Positions 8,777-17,601 of a stretch of 64,000 nucleotides of DNA are shown in pieces. The stretch's first letter is position 1; each line of letters opens with the position of its first letter. The stretch spans positions 806,001 through 870,000 of the forward strand of contig JACKMC010000001.1 in assembly GCA_024235595.1 (NCBI GenBank), in the 5' to 3' direction. The translations under genes were made by a program, and so were the position numbers. This DNA is from Zoogloeaceae bacterium (lineage in GTDB: Bacteria; Pseudomonadota; Gammaproteobacteria; Burkholderiales; Rhodocyclaceae). Under the pieces are notes generated by a model. That model worked only from the letters and a program-made list of their open reading frames with translations, was not told the DNA's origin and did not search any database.

Positions 8777-9934
8777 ATGCCCAGCACCCTGCACATTCTC
8801 TCCGCGGTAGATACCGAATCCATCGGCCACGTCCGGCAATTCTTCCGCAACTACGCGGACTGGCTGGGACGTGACCTCACCTTCCAGGGCTTCGACGAGG
8901 AAATGGCATCGCTGCCGGGTGCCTATTCGGCACCCAAGGGCCGGCTTTTCTTTGCCGAGCTCGATGGCAAGCCGGCCGGCTGCGTCGGCGTGCGTCCACT
9001 TTCGGACGGCGTCTGCGAGATGAAGCGCCTGTACGTCGAGCCCTCGATGCGCGGCAATGGCGTGGGCCGGGATCTTGCCCTGGCGGCGATACGCTGCGCC
9101 AAGGAACTGGGCTACCGCAAGATCATGCTCGACACCCTGCCGGCGATGCGCATGGCGCAGAAGCTCTATCGCGAGCTCGGCTTCACCGAGGCGCCGGCCT
9201 ACTACCAGACGCCGATCGAGGGCACGATGTTTCTCGCCCTCAACCTCGAGAACTGGTCTGCCGCGGAGGTCGAGAATACCCAGCTCTACCACCTCTTCGA
9301 CTTCAACCGCGCCTGGGCCGGCCAGATGCGCCAGGCCGATCCGGGCTTCTTCGACAAGCTCTCGCATCTGCAGGCGCCCGAGTACCTGTGGATCGGCTGC
9401 TCCGACTCGCGGGTGCCGGCCAACCAGATCGTCGGGCTGCTGCCGGGCGAGGTGTTCGTCCATCGCAACATCGCCAACGTGGTGGTGCACACTGATCTCA
9501 ACTGCCTGTCGGTAATCCAGTTCGCCGTCGATGTCCTCAAGGTCAAGCACATCATGGTGGTCGGTCACTACGGTTGCGGTGGCGTCAAGGCCGCGCTGGG
9601 GCGTGAGCGCATCGGTCTCGTGGATCTGTGGCTGCGCCATGTGCAGGATGTGCACGTCAAGCACCGCGAGCTGGTCGATGCGGTTGCGCCGGAGGCGCGG
9701 CACGATCGCCTGTGCGAGCTCAACGTGCTCGAGCAGGTCGCCAACGTCGCCCAGACGGTGGTTGTCCAGGATGCCTGGCGACGCGGCCAGCCGCTGACCG
9801 TTCATGGCTGGGTCTATGGCCTCAAGGATGGCCTGATGCGCAACCTCGGGCTCAATGTGAGCCGCCCCGACGAACTTGCCCAACGTTATGCCGAAGCGCT
9901 GCAGGCGCTTCCCAATCTGATGCAGCCGCTCTGA
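8777..9934 (+). CDS. Bifunctional GNAT acetyltransferase / beta-carbonic anhydrase fusion
   Basis: 385 residues, two domains in one frame. Residues ~1-155: GNAT fold, with EMKRLYVEPSMRGNGVGRDLA as the acetyl-CoA pyrophosphate loop and MAQKLYRELGF at the end. Residues ~165-385: beta-carbonic anhydrase with Zn ligands Cys208 (CSDSRVPA, also Asp210/Arg212), His264 and Cys267 (HYGCGG), like E. coli Can. It would hydrate CO2 and may be tuned by, or itself perform, acetylation; that coupling is inference. It lies in the LiuR-linked block between a thioesterase and a thiolase. No stop or frame change occurs between the domains. Confidence 0.92.
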   Translation: MPSTLHILSAVDTESIGHVRQFFRNYADWLGRDLTFQGFDEEMASLPGAYSAPKGRLFFAELDGKPAGCVGVRPLSDGVCEMKRLYVEPSMRGNGVGRDLALAAIRCAKELGYRKIMLDTLPAMRMAQKLYRELGFTEAPAYYQTPIEGTMFLALNLENWSAAEVENTQLYHLFDFNRAWAGQMRQADPGFFDKLSHLQAPEYLWIGCSDSRVPANQIVGLLPGEVFVHRNIANVVVHTDLNCLSVIQFAVDVLKVKHIMVVGHYGCGGVKAALGRERIGLVDLWLRHVQDVHVKHRELVDAVAPEARHDRLCELNVLEQVANVAQTVVVQDAWRRGQPLTVHGWVYGLKDGLMRNLGLNVSRPDELAQRYAEALQALPNLMQPL

Positions 9935-9959
9935 GCTGCACGAAATCCAGGAGAACTGC

Positions 9960-11168
9960 ATGTCCGATCCAGTCGTTATCGTATCCGTCGCCCGCACCCC
10001 GATGGGGGGCTTCCAGGGCGAACTGTCCGGCCTCACTGCCCCGCAGCTTGGCGCTGTCGCCATCAAGGCCGCCGTCGAGCGCGCCGGCCTGGCGCCCGAG
10101 AAGGTCGAGGAGGTGCTGATGGGCTGCGTGCTGCCCGCCGGTGTCGGCCAGGCGCCGGCCCGCCAGGCCTCGCTCGGTGCCGGCCTGCCGCTGGCGACGG
10201 CCTGTACCACGATCAGCAAGGTCTGCGGCTCGGGCATGAAGGCCACCATGCTGGCCCACGACCAGATCCTGGCCGGCGGCAACGAGGTGGTGGTGGCGGG
10301 CGGCATGGAGTCGATGAGCAATGCCCCCTACCTGCTGCCCAAGGCGCGCGGCGGCTATCGACTCGGCCACGGCCAACTGCTCGATCACATGTTCCTCGAC
10401 GGGCTCGAGGACAGCTACATGCAAGAGACCAGGGGCCGCCTGATGGGCACCTTTGCCGAGGACTGCGCCAGCCACTTCTCCTTCAGCCGCGAAGCGCAGG
10501 ACGAGTTCGCGATCGGCTCGACCATGCGTGCGCAGAAGGCCATCACCGGCGGTGCATTCGCCTGGGAGGTCGCACCCGTGAAGGTGTCGGGCCGCAAGGG
10601 CGAGGTGGTGGTGGACCAGGACGAGCAGCCGCTCAAGGCCCAGCTCGACAAGATCGGCAGCCTCAAGCCGGCCTTCAAGAAGGATGGCACGGTTACCCCG
10701 GCCAACTCCTCGTCGATTTCCGACGGCGCTGCGGCGCTGGTGCTGATGAAGAAATCCACCGCCGAAAAGATGGGTCTCAAGCCGCTGGCCACGATCATCG
10801 GCCATGCCTCCCATGCGCAGGAGCCCAGGTGGTTCACCACCGCGCCGGTCGGCGCCATGCAGAAACTGCTGGCCAAGACCGGCTGGTCGGTTGCCGACGT
10901 CGACCTGTGGGAAATCAACGAAGCCTTTGCGGTGGTCACCATGGCGGCGATGAAGGAGATGGATCTGCCGCACGACAAGGTCAACGTGCATGGCGGCGCC
11001 TGCGCGCTGGGTCACCCGATCGGCGCCTCGGGGGCGCGCATCATCGTCACCCTGATCGGCGCACTGCGCAAATACGGCCTCAAGCGTGGCGTTGCCAGCC
11101 TGTGCATCGGTGGCGGCGAGGCCACCGCGGTGGCGCTCGAGGTCGACACCTCGGTAGCCTGCAGCTGA
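9960..11168 (+). CDS. Acetyl-CoA C-acyltransferase (thiolase)
   Basis: 402 residues, full-length thiolase. Nucleophilic Cys89 in SKVCGSGMKA; NEAFAV, GGACALGHPIGASG (His) and the C-terminal CIGGGEATA loop (second Cys) are all present. It condenses or cleaves acetoacetyl-CoA or 3-ketoacyl-CoA. A strong AGGAGA ribosome-binding site is 7 bp upstream. With HMG-CoA lyase and enoyl-CoA hydratase downstream it fits the end of leucine/isovalerate breakdown; it could also act as a PHA thiolase (PhaA) for phaC 3.5 kb away. Confidence 0.93.
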   Translation: MSDPVVIVSVARTPMGGFQGELSGLTAPQLGAVAIKAAVERAGLAPEKVEEVLMGCVLPAGVGQAPARQASLGAGLPLATACTTISKVCGSGMKATMLAHDQILAGGNEVVVAGGMESMSNAPYLLPKARGGYRLGHGQLLDHMFLDGLEDSYMQETRGRLMGTFAEDCASHFSFSREAQDEFAIGSTMRAQKAITGGAFAWEVAPVKVSGRKGEVVVDQDEQPLKAQLDKIGSLKPAFKKDGTVTPANSSSISDGAAALVLMKKSTAEKMGLKPLATIIGHASHAQEPRWFTTAPVGAMQKLLAKTGWSVADVDLWEINEAFAVVTMAAMKEMDLPHDKVNVHGGACALGHPIGASGARIIVTLIGALRKYGLKRGVASLCIGGGEATAVALEVDTSVACS

Positions 11169-11192
11169 TCGACCCCAGGCATGTGTTTGTGA

Positions 11193-11216
11193 GGGCACCG
11201 GCGCCTGCCGGTGCCC
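11193..11216 (+). terminator. Hairpin after thiolase gene
   Basis: GGGCACCGGC and GCCGGTGCCC (10-bp perfect stem, GCCT loop) followed by CCTCGTTTC. It is a weak terminator or processing signal, 24 bp after the thiolase stop. Confidence 0.45.
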
Positions 11217-11235
11217 CCTCGTTTCGGAGTGAGTA

Positions 11236-11667
11236 GTGCATAGACTGAATCCCGAGTGCAGCATCGAGATCCTCAACGAGCGTTGCCCCGGCACCCTGCC
11301 GGGCTGGTATGGCATCAAGGTGGTCAGCCTCGAGGCGGGGCTGCTGGTCGCCGAAATGGAGATCCGCCCCGAGATGCTGGCACCCAACGGCTTCCTGCAC
11401 GCCGCCTCGGTGATCGCGCTGGCCGACACCTGTGCAGGTTTTGCCACCATCGCCCACCTGCCGCCGGGCGCCAGCAACTTCACCACGGTGGAGCTCAAGA
11501 CCAATTTCCTCGGCACCCAGACCGAGGGAGCGCTGCGCTGCGTGGCCAGCGCGGTGCATACCGGTCGAACGACCCAGGTGTGGGACGCTGAAGTGACTGG
11601 CGCGGGCGGGCGCAAGCTGGCGCTGTTCCGCTGCACGCAGATGATTTTGTGGCCCAAGGCGGCCTGA
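11236..11667 (+). CDS. PaaI-family hotdog thioesterase (second)
   Basis: 143 residues. Hotdog fold with LAPNGFLHAASVIALADTCAGFAT; the usual HGG is replaced by HAA, as in some 4HBT/PaaI relatives. GTG start at 11236 with GGAGTGAG upstream. Likely hydrolyses short or branched acyl-CoA. It shares only the fold with the thioesterase at 8136, so it is not a recent duplicate. Confidence 0.82.
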   Translation: MHRLNPECSIEILNERCPGTLPGWYGIKVVSLEAGLLVAEMEIRPEMLAPNGFLHAASVIALADTCAGFATIAHLPPGASNFTTVELKTNFLGTQTEGALRCVASAVHTGRTTQVWDAEVTGAGGRKLALFRCTQMILWPKAA

Positions 11668-11686
11668 TTCGCGAACGGACCGCGCG

Positions 11687-12313
11687 ATGCCCGAGGCACA
11701 GCAGTTCCTGCTCTTCATTCCGGTGGCGGCGCTGTTTACGCTGGCGCCGGGGCCCGACAGCCTGATGCTGCTGGCGCGCGCCCTCGGCCAGGGGACGCGT
11801 GCCGGGGTGGCTTCGGCGGCAGGTTGTGCGCTGGGCATCCTGGTCACCTCGATCCTCGTCGCCGCCGGCCTGTCGGCGGTAGTGGCGGCCTCCGAGTCGC
11901 TGTTCCTGATCCTGCGCGGCGCCGGTGCGGCGTACCTGGTGTGGGTGGGCATCCAGGCCATTCGCAGCAAGACCCTGATCAAGATGCGGGGCGCCGCGCC
12001 GCTGGCGCTGCCCCGCGTGTTTGTGAGCGGTCTCATGGTGAATCTGCTCAACCCCAAGGTGGTGGTCTTCATGCTCGCCTTCCTGCCGCAGTACGCACGC
12101 CCCGAGCAGGGCAGGCTGGGCTTGCAGATCTTCGTCCTCGGGCTTTGCTACGCGCTCATCGCCTTCATGCTGATGTCGCTGATGGCTGCCTGCGCGGCGC
12201 GCCTGCGCGATTATCTGCAGGCCCGGCCAAACGTGGTCAGATGGCTCAACTATGGTGCCGGCGGCGCCTTTATCGCATCCGGGCTCAAGGTGGCGACTCT
12301 CAGGCATCTTTGA
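11687..12313 (+). CDS. LysE-family amino acid exporter
   Basis: 208 residues, about six hydrophobic segments. LysE/RhtB signature near the N-terminus (TLAPGPDSLMLLARALGQGTRAG) and GLMVNLLNPKVVVFMLAFLPQY in the middle. These inner-membrane proteins export amino acids or homoserine lactones. The substrate cannot be read from sequence. It follows the thioesterase by 19 bp and precedes the HCCA isomerase by 13 bp, so it is part of the same transcript. Confidence 0.88.
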   Translation: MPEAQQFLLFIPVAALFTLAPGPDSLMLLARALGQGTRAGVASAAGCALGILVTSILVAAGLSAVVAASESLFLILRGAGAAYLVWVGIQAIRSKTLIKMRGAAPLALPRVFVSGLMVNLLNPKVVVFMLAFLPQYARPEQGRLGLQIFVLGLCYALIAFMLMSLMAACAARLRDYLQARPNVVRWLNYGAGGAFIASGLKVATLRHL

Positions 12314-12326
12314 CAGGAACAAGCAG

Positions 12327-12929
12327 ATGGCAAATCCAATCGATTTCTATTTCGACTTCTCCTCGCCCTATGGCTACCTCATGAGCGAGAAGATCGACCC
12401 GCTCGCCGCCGCCCACGGGCGCAGTGTGAACTGGCGGCCGATCCTGCTGGGCGTGGTGTACAAGACCACCGGTGCGGTCGCGATGCCGCTGGTGCCGCTC
12501 AAGAGGCCGTATGCGCTGCGCGATTTCGAGCGCTCGGCGCGTTTCCTCGATGTGCCCCTGCACATCCCCGAAGCGTTCCCGATCCCGACCCAGCACGCGG
12601 CCCGCGCGTTCTACTGGCTCGAGGGCCAGGATCCCGGGCGCGCGCGGGCCTTTGCGCACGCTGCCTACCGTGGCCTGTTCGTCGATGGCAAGGACATTTC
12701 GCAGCTCGAGGTGGTGCTCGACATTGGCGCCGGACTCGGCCTCGCGCGCGAGCAGTTCGCCGCCGCGCTGGGCTCGGACGCGGTCAAGGAGCGTCTCAAG
12801 GCGGCGTGCAGCGCGGCGATCGACGCGCAGGTGTTCGGCTCCCCGTTCGTGATCATCGATGGCGAGCCCTTCTGGGGCGTCGATCGTCTCGCCCAGATCG
12901 AGCGCTGGCTGAAAGAGGGCGGCTTCTGA
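12327..12929 (+). CDS. 2-hydroxychromene-2-carboxylate isomerase family protein
   Basis: 200 residues, DsbA-like thioredoxin fold of the kappa-GST/HCCA isomerase family: IDFYFDFSSPYGYLMSEKI at the N-terminus with the Ser that replaces the redox Cys, and FGSPFVIIDGEPFWGVDRL at the C-terminus. Classical members act in naphthalene breakdown with glutathione; no other naphthalene gene is seen here, so it may serve another aromatic or be a general GST. The start at 12327 is chosen by homology. Its TGA overlaps the next ATG. Confidence 0.85.
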   Translation: MANPIDFYFDFSSPYGYLMSEKIDPLAAAHGRSVNWRPILLGVVYKTTGAVAMPLVPLKRPYALRDFERSARFLDVPLHIPEAFPIPTQHAARAFYWLEGQDPGRARAFAHAAYRGLFVDGKDISQLEVVLDIGAGLGLAREQFAAALGSDAVKERLKAACSAAIDAQVFGSPFVIIDGEPFWGVDRLAQIERWLKEGGF

Positions 12930-13531
12930 TGAGCGCCGACAGGACTTTTCGCCGCATCTGCGTGTTCTGCGGCTCGCGCTTCGGCGAGCGCCCGGCCTAT
13001 CGCGAGGCGGCACAGGGGCTCGGGCGGCTGCTCGCCGGGCGCGGCATCGAGCTGGTCTACGGCGGCGGCAACGTCGGCCTGATGGGCGCGGTGGCGGATG
13101 CCTGCATGGCTGCCGGCGGCCAGGTGACCGGGGTCATCCCGCAGGCGCTCATGGACTGGGAGGTCGGCCATGGCGGGCTGACGCGGCTCGAGGTGGTCGA
13201 TTCGATGCATACCCGCAAGGCCCGCATGGCCGAACTGGCGGATGGCTTCATCGCCCTGCCGGGCGGCCTCGGGACCTTCGAGGAACTGTTCGAGATGCTG
13301 ACCTGGGCGCAGCTCGGTTTCCATGGCAAGCCGGTGGCCCTGCTCGATGTGGATGACTACTATGCGCCGCTGGTCGAGATGGTGAAGCGCGGCGCGAGCG
13401 AGGGCTTCATGAAGCCCGAGAACTGCGCCCTGCTGCTGCATGGCCGCGATGCCGAGAGCCTGCTCGCCGATATGGCGGCCTACCGCGCGCCGGTGCAGGC
13501 CCGGCGCATCCGCGACCAGACGCAGCTATAG
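12929..13531 (+). CDS. LOG-family protein (TIGR00730, cytokinin riboside phosphoribohydrolase-like)
   Basis: 200 residues. Rossmann-type ICVFCGSRFGERPAY, YGGGNVGLMGAVADA, and the catalytic PGGLGTFEELFEML motif with R-rich HTRKARMAELADGF. LOG proteins cleave nucleoside 5'-monophosphates to base and ribose 5-phosphate. The start overlaps the previous stop (TGATG), implying translational coupling with the HCCA isomerase. Confidence 0.88.
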   Translation: MSADRTFRRICVFCGSRFGERPAYREAAQGLGRLLAGRGIELVYGGGNVGLMGAVADACMAAGGQVTGVIPQALMDWEVGHGGLTRLEVVDSMHTRKARMAELADGFIALPGGLGTFEELFEMLTWAQLGFHGKPVALLDVDDYYAPLVEMVKRGASEGFMKPENCALLLHGRDAESLLADMAAYRAPVQARRIRDQTQL

Positions 13532-13542
13532 GGAGGGTCGCC

Positions 13543-14181
13543 ATGTACCTGCCCAGGCACTTTGCCGAGACCGATGTGGCCGCGATGCATGCCCTGATGC
13601 GTGCGCATCCGCTTGCCACGCTGGTGGCCAGCGGCCCGCAGGGCCTGGTGGCGAATCATCTGCCACTCCTGCTGGCGCCCGACCCGGTGCCCAACGGAAC
13701 CCTGCAGGGGCATCTCGCGCGGGCCAATCCGCTATGGAAGGAGGTCGCGCCCGAGGCCCCGGTGCTGGTCATCTTCCATGGCCCGCAGCACTACATCAGC
13801 CCCTCGTCCTATGCCAGCAAGGCCAGCGACGGCCGGGTGGTGCCGACCTGGAACTACGTTGCGGTGCATGCCCATGGCAGCCTGCGCGTCATCGACGACG
13901 CCGACTGGGTCGCCGCGCAGATCGAGGCGCTGACGGCCACGCAGGAGGCGGGCCAGGCGCAGCCCTGGTCGGTGGCGGATGCACCGGCCGACTTCATTGA
14001 AAGGATGCGCGCCGCGGTGGTCGGCATCGAAATCGTGATTGGCCGGCTGGTCGGCAAGTGGAAGCTGAGCCAGAACCAGCCGGCAGCCAATCGATCGAGC
14101 CTGATCGCCGCCCTCGAGGCGAGCGGCAATGAAGATTCAATAACGATGGCCCGGCTGATCCGTCAGCGCCAGCGGCCCTGA
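13543..14181 (+). CDS. FMN-binding negative transcriptional regulator, PaiB family
   Basis: 212 residues. MYLPRHFAETDVAAMHALMRAHPLATLV start, PQHYISPSSYASKASDGRVVPTWNYVAVH core and VGIEIVIGRLVGKWKLSQNQ end match PaiB/YrhB split-barrel flavoproteins. Family members repress sporulation or protease genes in Bacillus, but in proteobacteria the role is unknown and DNA binding is doubtful. GGAGGG ribosome-binding site. Confidence 0.88.
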   Translation: MYLPRHFAETDVAAMHALMRAHPLATLVASGPQGLVANHLPLLLAPDPVPNGTLQGHLARANPLWKEVAPEAPVLVIFHGPQHYISPSSYASKASDGRVVPTWNYVAVHAHGSLRVIDDADWVAAQIEALTATQEAGQAQPWSVADAPADFIERMRAAVVGIEIVIGRLVGKWKLSQNQPAANRSSLIAALEASGNEDSITMARLIRQRQRP

Positions 14182-14190
14182 GGAGACATC

Positions 14191-14979
14191 ATGTACGAAA
14201 CCCTTGAAATCGAGCGCAGCGGCGGCGTTGCCACCATCTGGATGAACCGTCCCGATGTGCACAACGCCTTCAACGCCCAGCTCATCGCCGATCTCACCGC
14301 GGCCTGCAAGCAACTCGACGCCGACGAGTCGGCGCGCGTGGTGGTGCTGGCCGGACGCGGCAAGAGCTTTTCGGCCGGCGCCGATCTCAACTGGATGAAG
14401 GCCGCGGGCGAAGCCAGCGTCGAAGAGAACCTCGCCGATGCGCGCAAGCTTGCCGGCATGCTGCGCACCCTCTCCGAAATGGACACGCCGACCATCGCCC
14501 GGGTGCAGGGGGCGGCGCTGGGTGGCGGCATGGGCCTGGCGTCGGCCTGCGATATCTGCGTGGCCAGCGAGCAGGCCGTGTTCGCCACCTCCGAGGTCAA
14601 GTTCGGCATCATCCCCTCGGCCATCAGCCCCTACGTGATTCGCGCCATCGGCGAGCGCCAGAGCTATCGCTACTTCCAGAGCGCCGAGCGGATCAGCGCC
14701 GCGCGTGCCGGCGAGATCGGCCTCGCGCACGAGGTCACGGGCGTCGACGAACTGGATGCGAAGGTGCAGGAGATCGTCAGCGCACTGCTGGCTGGCGGCC
14801 CCAGGGCCCAGGCTGCAGCCAAGGACCTGATCCGCGCGGTGGCCAACAAGCCGGTCTCCGACGAGGTGGTGGAGGATACCTCGCGGCGCATCGCCGGCCT
14901 GCGTGCCACGCCGGAAGCAAGGGAGGGGCTCTCGGCCTTCCTCGAGAAGCGGCCGGCGAGCTGGCTGCCGGCAGCCTGA
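14191..14979 (+). CDS. Enoyl-CoA hydratase/isomerase, LiuC-like
   Basis: 262 residues, crotonase fold. GKSFSAGADLNWMK forms the first oxyanion-hole strand and GAALGGGMGLASACDICVAS the second; FATSEVKFGIIPSAISPYV carries the catalytic-region Glu. The SAGADLNWM form is typical of LiuC (methylglutaconyl-CoA hydratase) of leucine breakdown. The product would be HMG-CoA, the substrate of the lyase encoded at 17602. It is 9 bp after the PaiB gene. Confidence 0.88.
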   Translation: MYETLEIERSGGVATIWMNRPDVHNAFNAQLIADLTAACKQLDADESARVVVLAGRGKSFSAGADLNWMKAAGEASVEENLADARKLAGMLRTLSEMDTPTIARVQGAALGGGMGLASACDICVASEQAVFATSEVKFGIIPSAISPYVIRAIGERQSYRYFQSAERISAARAGEIGLAHEVTGVDELDAKVQEIVSALLAGGPRAQAAAKDLIRAVANKPVSDEVVEDTSRRIAGLRATPEAREGLSAFLEKRPASWLPAA

Positions 14980-15065
14980 GCGATCCATGGGGCACGATCA
15001 CCTCACCCGCCGGCTGGGCGCGATGCGGCCCGGTCGCCGCACCTCCGGCCGGCCCTGAGCGCGAC

Positions 15066-15737
15066 ATGGAACTCGATCCCAGCCAGCTCGCCGCCAGCCT
15101 CGAGGGCCTCAGGCCGCTGCTCGACTGGCGCGACCTGCCGGTCGACATGGCCTCGCTGACCGCGCTGGCCGCCGGCCTCGGCTGGGCCAGCGGATTGCGC
15201 CTCTATGCGCTGGTGTTCGTGCTCGGTGCGCTGGGGCGCTGGGGCGGGGTCGAGCTGCCGGGTGGACTCGCGGCGCTGACCCATCCGCTGGTGCTGGGCG
15301 CCTCAGGCCTGATGCTGGTGACCGAGTTCTTTGCCGACAAGCTGCCCTGGCTCGATTCGCTGTGGGACAGCGTGCATACCTTCATCCGCATCCCGGCCGG
15401 CGCGGCGCTGGCCGCGGCGGTGGTCGGCGACCACAGTGGAGCGTTACAGCTGGCGATGGGCGTGATGGGCGGTTCGCTCGCCGCCGGCACCCACTTTGCC
15501 AAGGCCGGTGCGCGCGCGGCGATCAACACTTCGCCCGAGCCCTTCAGCAATGTCGCGGCTTCGCTCGGCGAGGACGCGCTGTTCGCAGGGGGAATGTGGA
15601 CCCTGCTTGCTCACCCGCTGTGGTTCCTGGGCGGCTTGGCGGTTTTTCTAGTGCTGGCGGGCCTGGTGATCGCGACGATGTGGCGATTCATCCGGCGCGT
15701 GCTGCGACCCCGGGCGCGGGCTGCCGATACGGGCTAA
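15066..15737 (+). CDS. DUF4126 membrane protein
   Basis: 223 residues, several hydrophobic segments (around 35-75, 85-105, 120-150, 180-205). GLGWASGLRLYALVFVLGALGRWG and the middle DKLPWLDSLWDSVHTFIRIPAGA are typical of the DUF4126 family, which is often found next to acyl-CoA synthetase genes, as here. The function is unknown. Confidence 0.85.
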   Translation: MELDPSQLAASLEGLRPLLDWRDLPVDMASLTALAAGLGWASGLRLYALVFVLGALGRWGGVELPGGLAALTHPLVLGASGLMLVTEFFADKLPWLDSLWDSVHTFIRIPAGAALAAAVVGDHSGALQLAMGVMGGSLAAGTHFAKAGARAAINTSPEPFSNVAASLGEDALFAGGMWTLLAHPLWFLGGLAVFLVLAGLVIATMWRFIRRVLRPRARAADTG

Positions 15738-15826
15738 CGCATTCGATACACCCTGCATTAAACATTCGGCACAGAGACGGCGAATCCACGCCGCCAGCCG
15801 GCAAGAGAACTGAGGAGAACACGAAG

Positions 15827-17515
15827 ATGAGCAACGCGAGTTATGTCCACGGGGCGTCGGAGAAACAACTGATCGGCCAAACGATAGGCCGCTTTTTCGA
15901 CGAGGCCTGCGCCCGCCACGGCAGCCGCGAGGCGCTGGTGGTGCGCCACCAGGGAGTGCGCCTGAGCTATGCCGAGCTCAAGCACAAGGTCGATGCGCTG
16001 GCCTGTTCCTTGATGCGGCTGGGCCTCGAGCCCGGCGAGCGCATCGGCATCTGGTCGCAGAACAACATGGAGTGGGCGCTGACCCAGTTCGCCAGCGCCA
16101 AGGCCGGCCTGGTGCTGGTGAACATCAATCCCGCGTATCGGCGCTCCGAGCTCGAGTACGCGCTCAACAAGGTCGGCTGCCGCGCGCTGGTGATGTCGCC
16201 CGCCTTCAAGAGCAGCAACTACCTCGAGATGATCGGCGATCTCACGCCAGAGCTCGGCCACTGCGAAGCAGGCCTGCTGCGCAGCCATCGTCTGCCCACG
16301 CTGGAGATGGTGATCCGCATGGGCGACGAGCGCTCGGCCGGCATGCTGAACTTCGACGATTTGCTCAGGACGCCGACGCGCGACGAACTCTCCACGCTGG
16401 CCCTGCTGGGCGAGAAGCTGCAGTTCGACGAGCCGATCAACATCCAGTTCACCTCGGGCACCACGGGCAACCCCAAGGGCGCCACGCTGTCGCACCACAA
16501 CATCCTCAACAACGGCTATTTCGTCGCCGAGGCGATCGCGCTCGGCGAGGGCGACCGGCTGTGCATTCCGGTGCCGCTGTATCACTGCTTCGGCATGGTA
16601 ATGGGCAATCTCGGCTGCCTCACCCACGGCGCCACCATGGTCTATCCGGTCGAGGCCTTCGAGCCGCTGGCCTGCCTGCAAGCGGTGGCGGAGGAGCGCT
16701 GCACCGGCCTCTACGGCGTGCCCACGATGTTCATCGCGATGCTCGACCACCCGCAGTTCGCCGACTTCGACATCTCCAGCCTGCGCACCGGCATCATGGC
16801 CGGCAGCCCCTGCCCGACCGAGGTGATGAAGCGCGTGGTGGACAAGATGAACATGCGCGAGGTGACCATCGCCTACGGCATGACCGAGACCTCGCCGGTG
16901 AGCTTCCAGAGCGGCACCGACGACGCGCTCGAACGCCGGGTGTCGACCGTGGGGCGGGTCCAGCCGCACTGCGAGGTCAAGATCGTCGACAACGAAGGGC
17001 GCATCGTGCCGCGCGGCACGCCGGGCGAACTGTGCACCCGCGGCTATTCGGTGATGCTCGGCTACTGGGGCGACGAGACCAGGACCGCCGAGGCGATCGA
17101 CAAGGCCGGCTGGATGCATACCGGCGATCTCGCCACCATCGACGAGGAGGGCTATTGCAAGATCGTCGGGCGCATCAAGGACATGGTGATCCGTGGCGGC
17201 GAGAACCTCTACCCGCGCGAGATCGAGGAGTTCCTTTACCGCCATCCCAAGGTGCTCGACGTGCAGGTGGTCGGCGTGCCGGACCAGAAGTACGGCGAGG
17301 AGCTGTGCGCCTGGATCATCGTGCGCGAGGGCGAGACGCTCGGCGCCGAGGAGGTCAGGGATTTCTGCAAGGGGCAGATTGCCCACTACAAGGTGCCGCG
17401 CTACATCAAGTTCGTAGACAGTTTTCCGATGACCGTGACCGGCAAGATCCAGAAGTTCCAGATCCGCGAGCAGATGAAGCGCGAGCTCGGGCTAGACGAA
17501 GCCGATACCGCCTGA
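15827..17515 (+). CDS. Acyl-CoA synthetase (AMP-binding)
   Basis: 562 residues, ANL superfamily. P-loop FTSGTTGNPKGATLSH, YGMTETSP, the hinge HTGDLATIDEEGYCKIVGRIKDMVIRGGENLYPREIEEFL and the C-terminal acyl-activation lysine in TVTGKIQKF are all intact. It activates a carboxylic acid, probably a medium- or branched-chain acid, to acyl-CoA. The ATG at 15827 has TGAGGAGA upstream; longer in-frame starts are shadows. It is linked by position to the LiuR-like block. Confidence 0.93.
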   Translation: MSNASYVHGASEKQLIGQTIGRFFDEACARHGSREALVVRHQGVRLSYAELKHKVDALACSLMRLGLEPGERIGIWSQNNMEWALTQFASAKAGLVLVNINPAYRRSELEYALNKVGCRALVMSPAFKSSNYLEMIGDLTPELGHCEAGLLRSHRLPTLEMVIRMGDERSAGMLNFDDLLRTPTRDELSTLALLGEKLQFDEPINIQFTSGTTGNPKGATLSHHNILNNGYFVAEAIALGEGDRLCIPVPLYHCFGMVMGNLGCLTHGATMVYPVEAFEPLACLQAVAEERCTGLYGVPTMFIAMLDHPQFADFDISSLRTGIMAGSPCPTEVMKRVVDKMNMREVTIAYGMTETSPVSFQSGTDDALERRVSTVGRVQPHCEVKIVDNEGRIVPRGTPGELCTRGYSVMLGYWGDETRTAEAIDKAGWMHTGDLATIDEEGYCKIVGRIKDMVIRGGENLYPREIEEFLYRHPKVLDVQVVGVPDQKYGEELCAWIIVREGETLGAEEVRDFCKGQIAHYKVPRYIKFVDSFPMTVTGKIQKFQIREQMKRELGLDEADTA

Positions 17516-17601
17516 GCAGCCGGCTCACACCGGCGGCGCGCGGGCAGGTAAAATCCCGGCTCGAGCGCCCCGACGGGCCGCACCGTGGTTCAGGAAAACG
17601 C

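Noticed and set aside
8531..10321. 596-residue minus-strand open frame opposite the GNAT-carbonic anhydrase and thiolase genes
   Set aside because: It spans two well-recognised plus-strand genes and their gap; typical high-GC antisense frame.
16072..17601. Open frame continuing 510 codons upstream of HMG-CoA lyase
   Set aside because: It reads through the acyl-CoA synthetase in another frame; the low-complexity Arg/Gly/Pro-rich translation shows it is a shadow.
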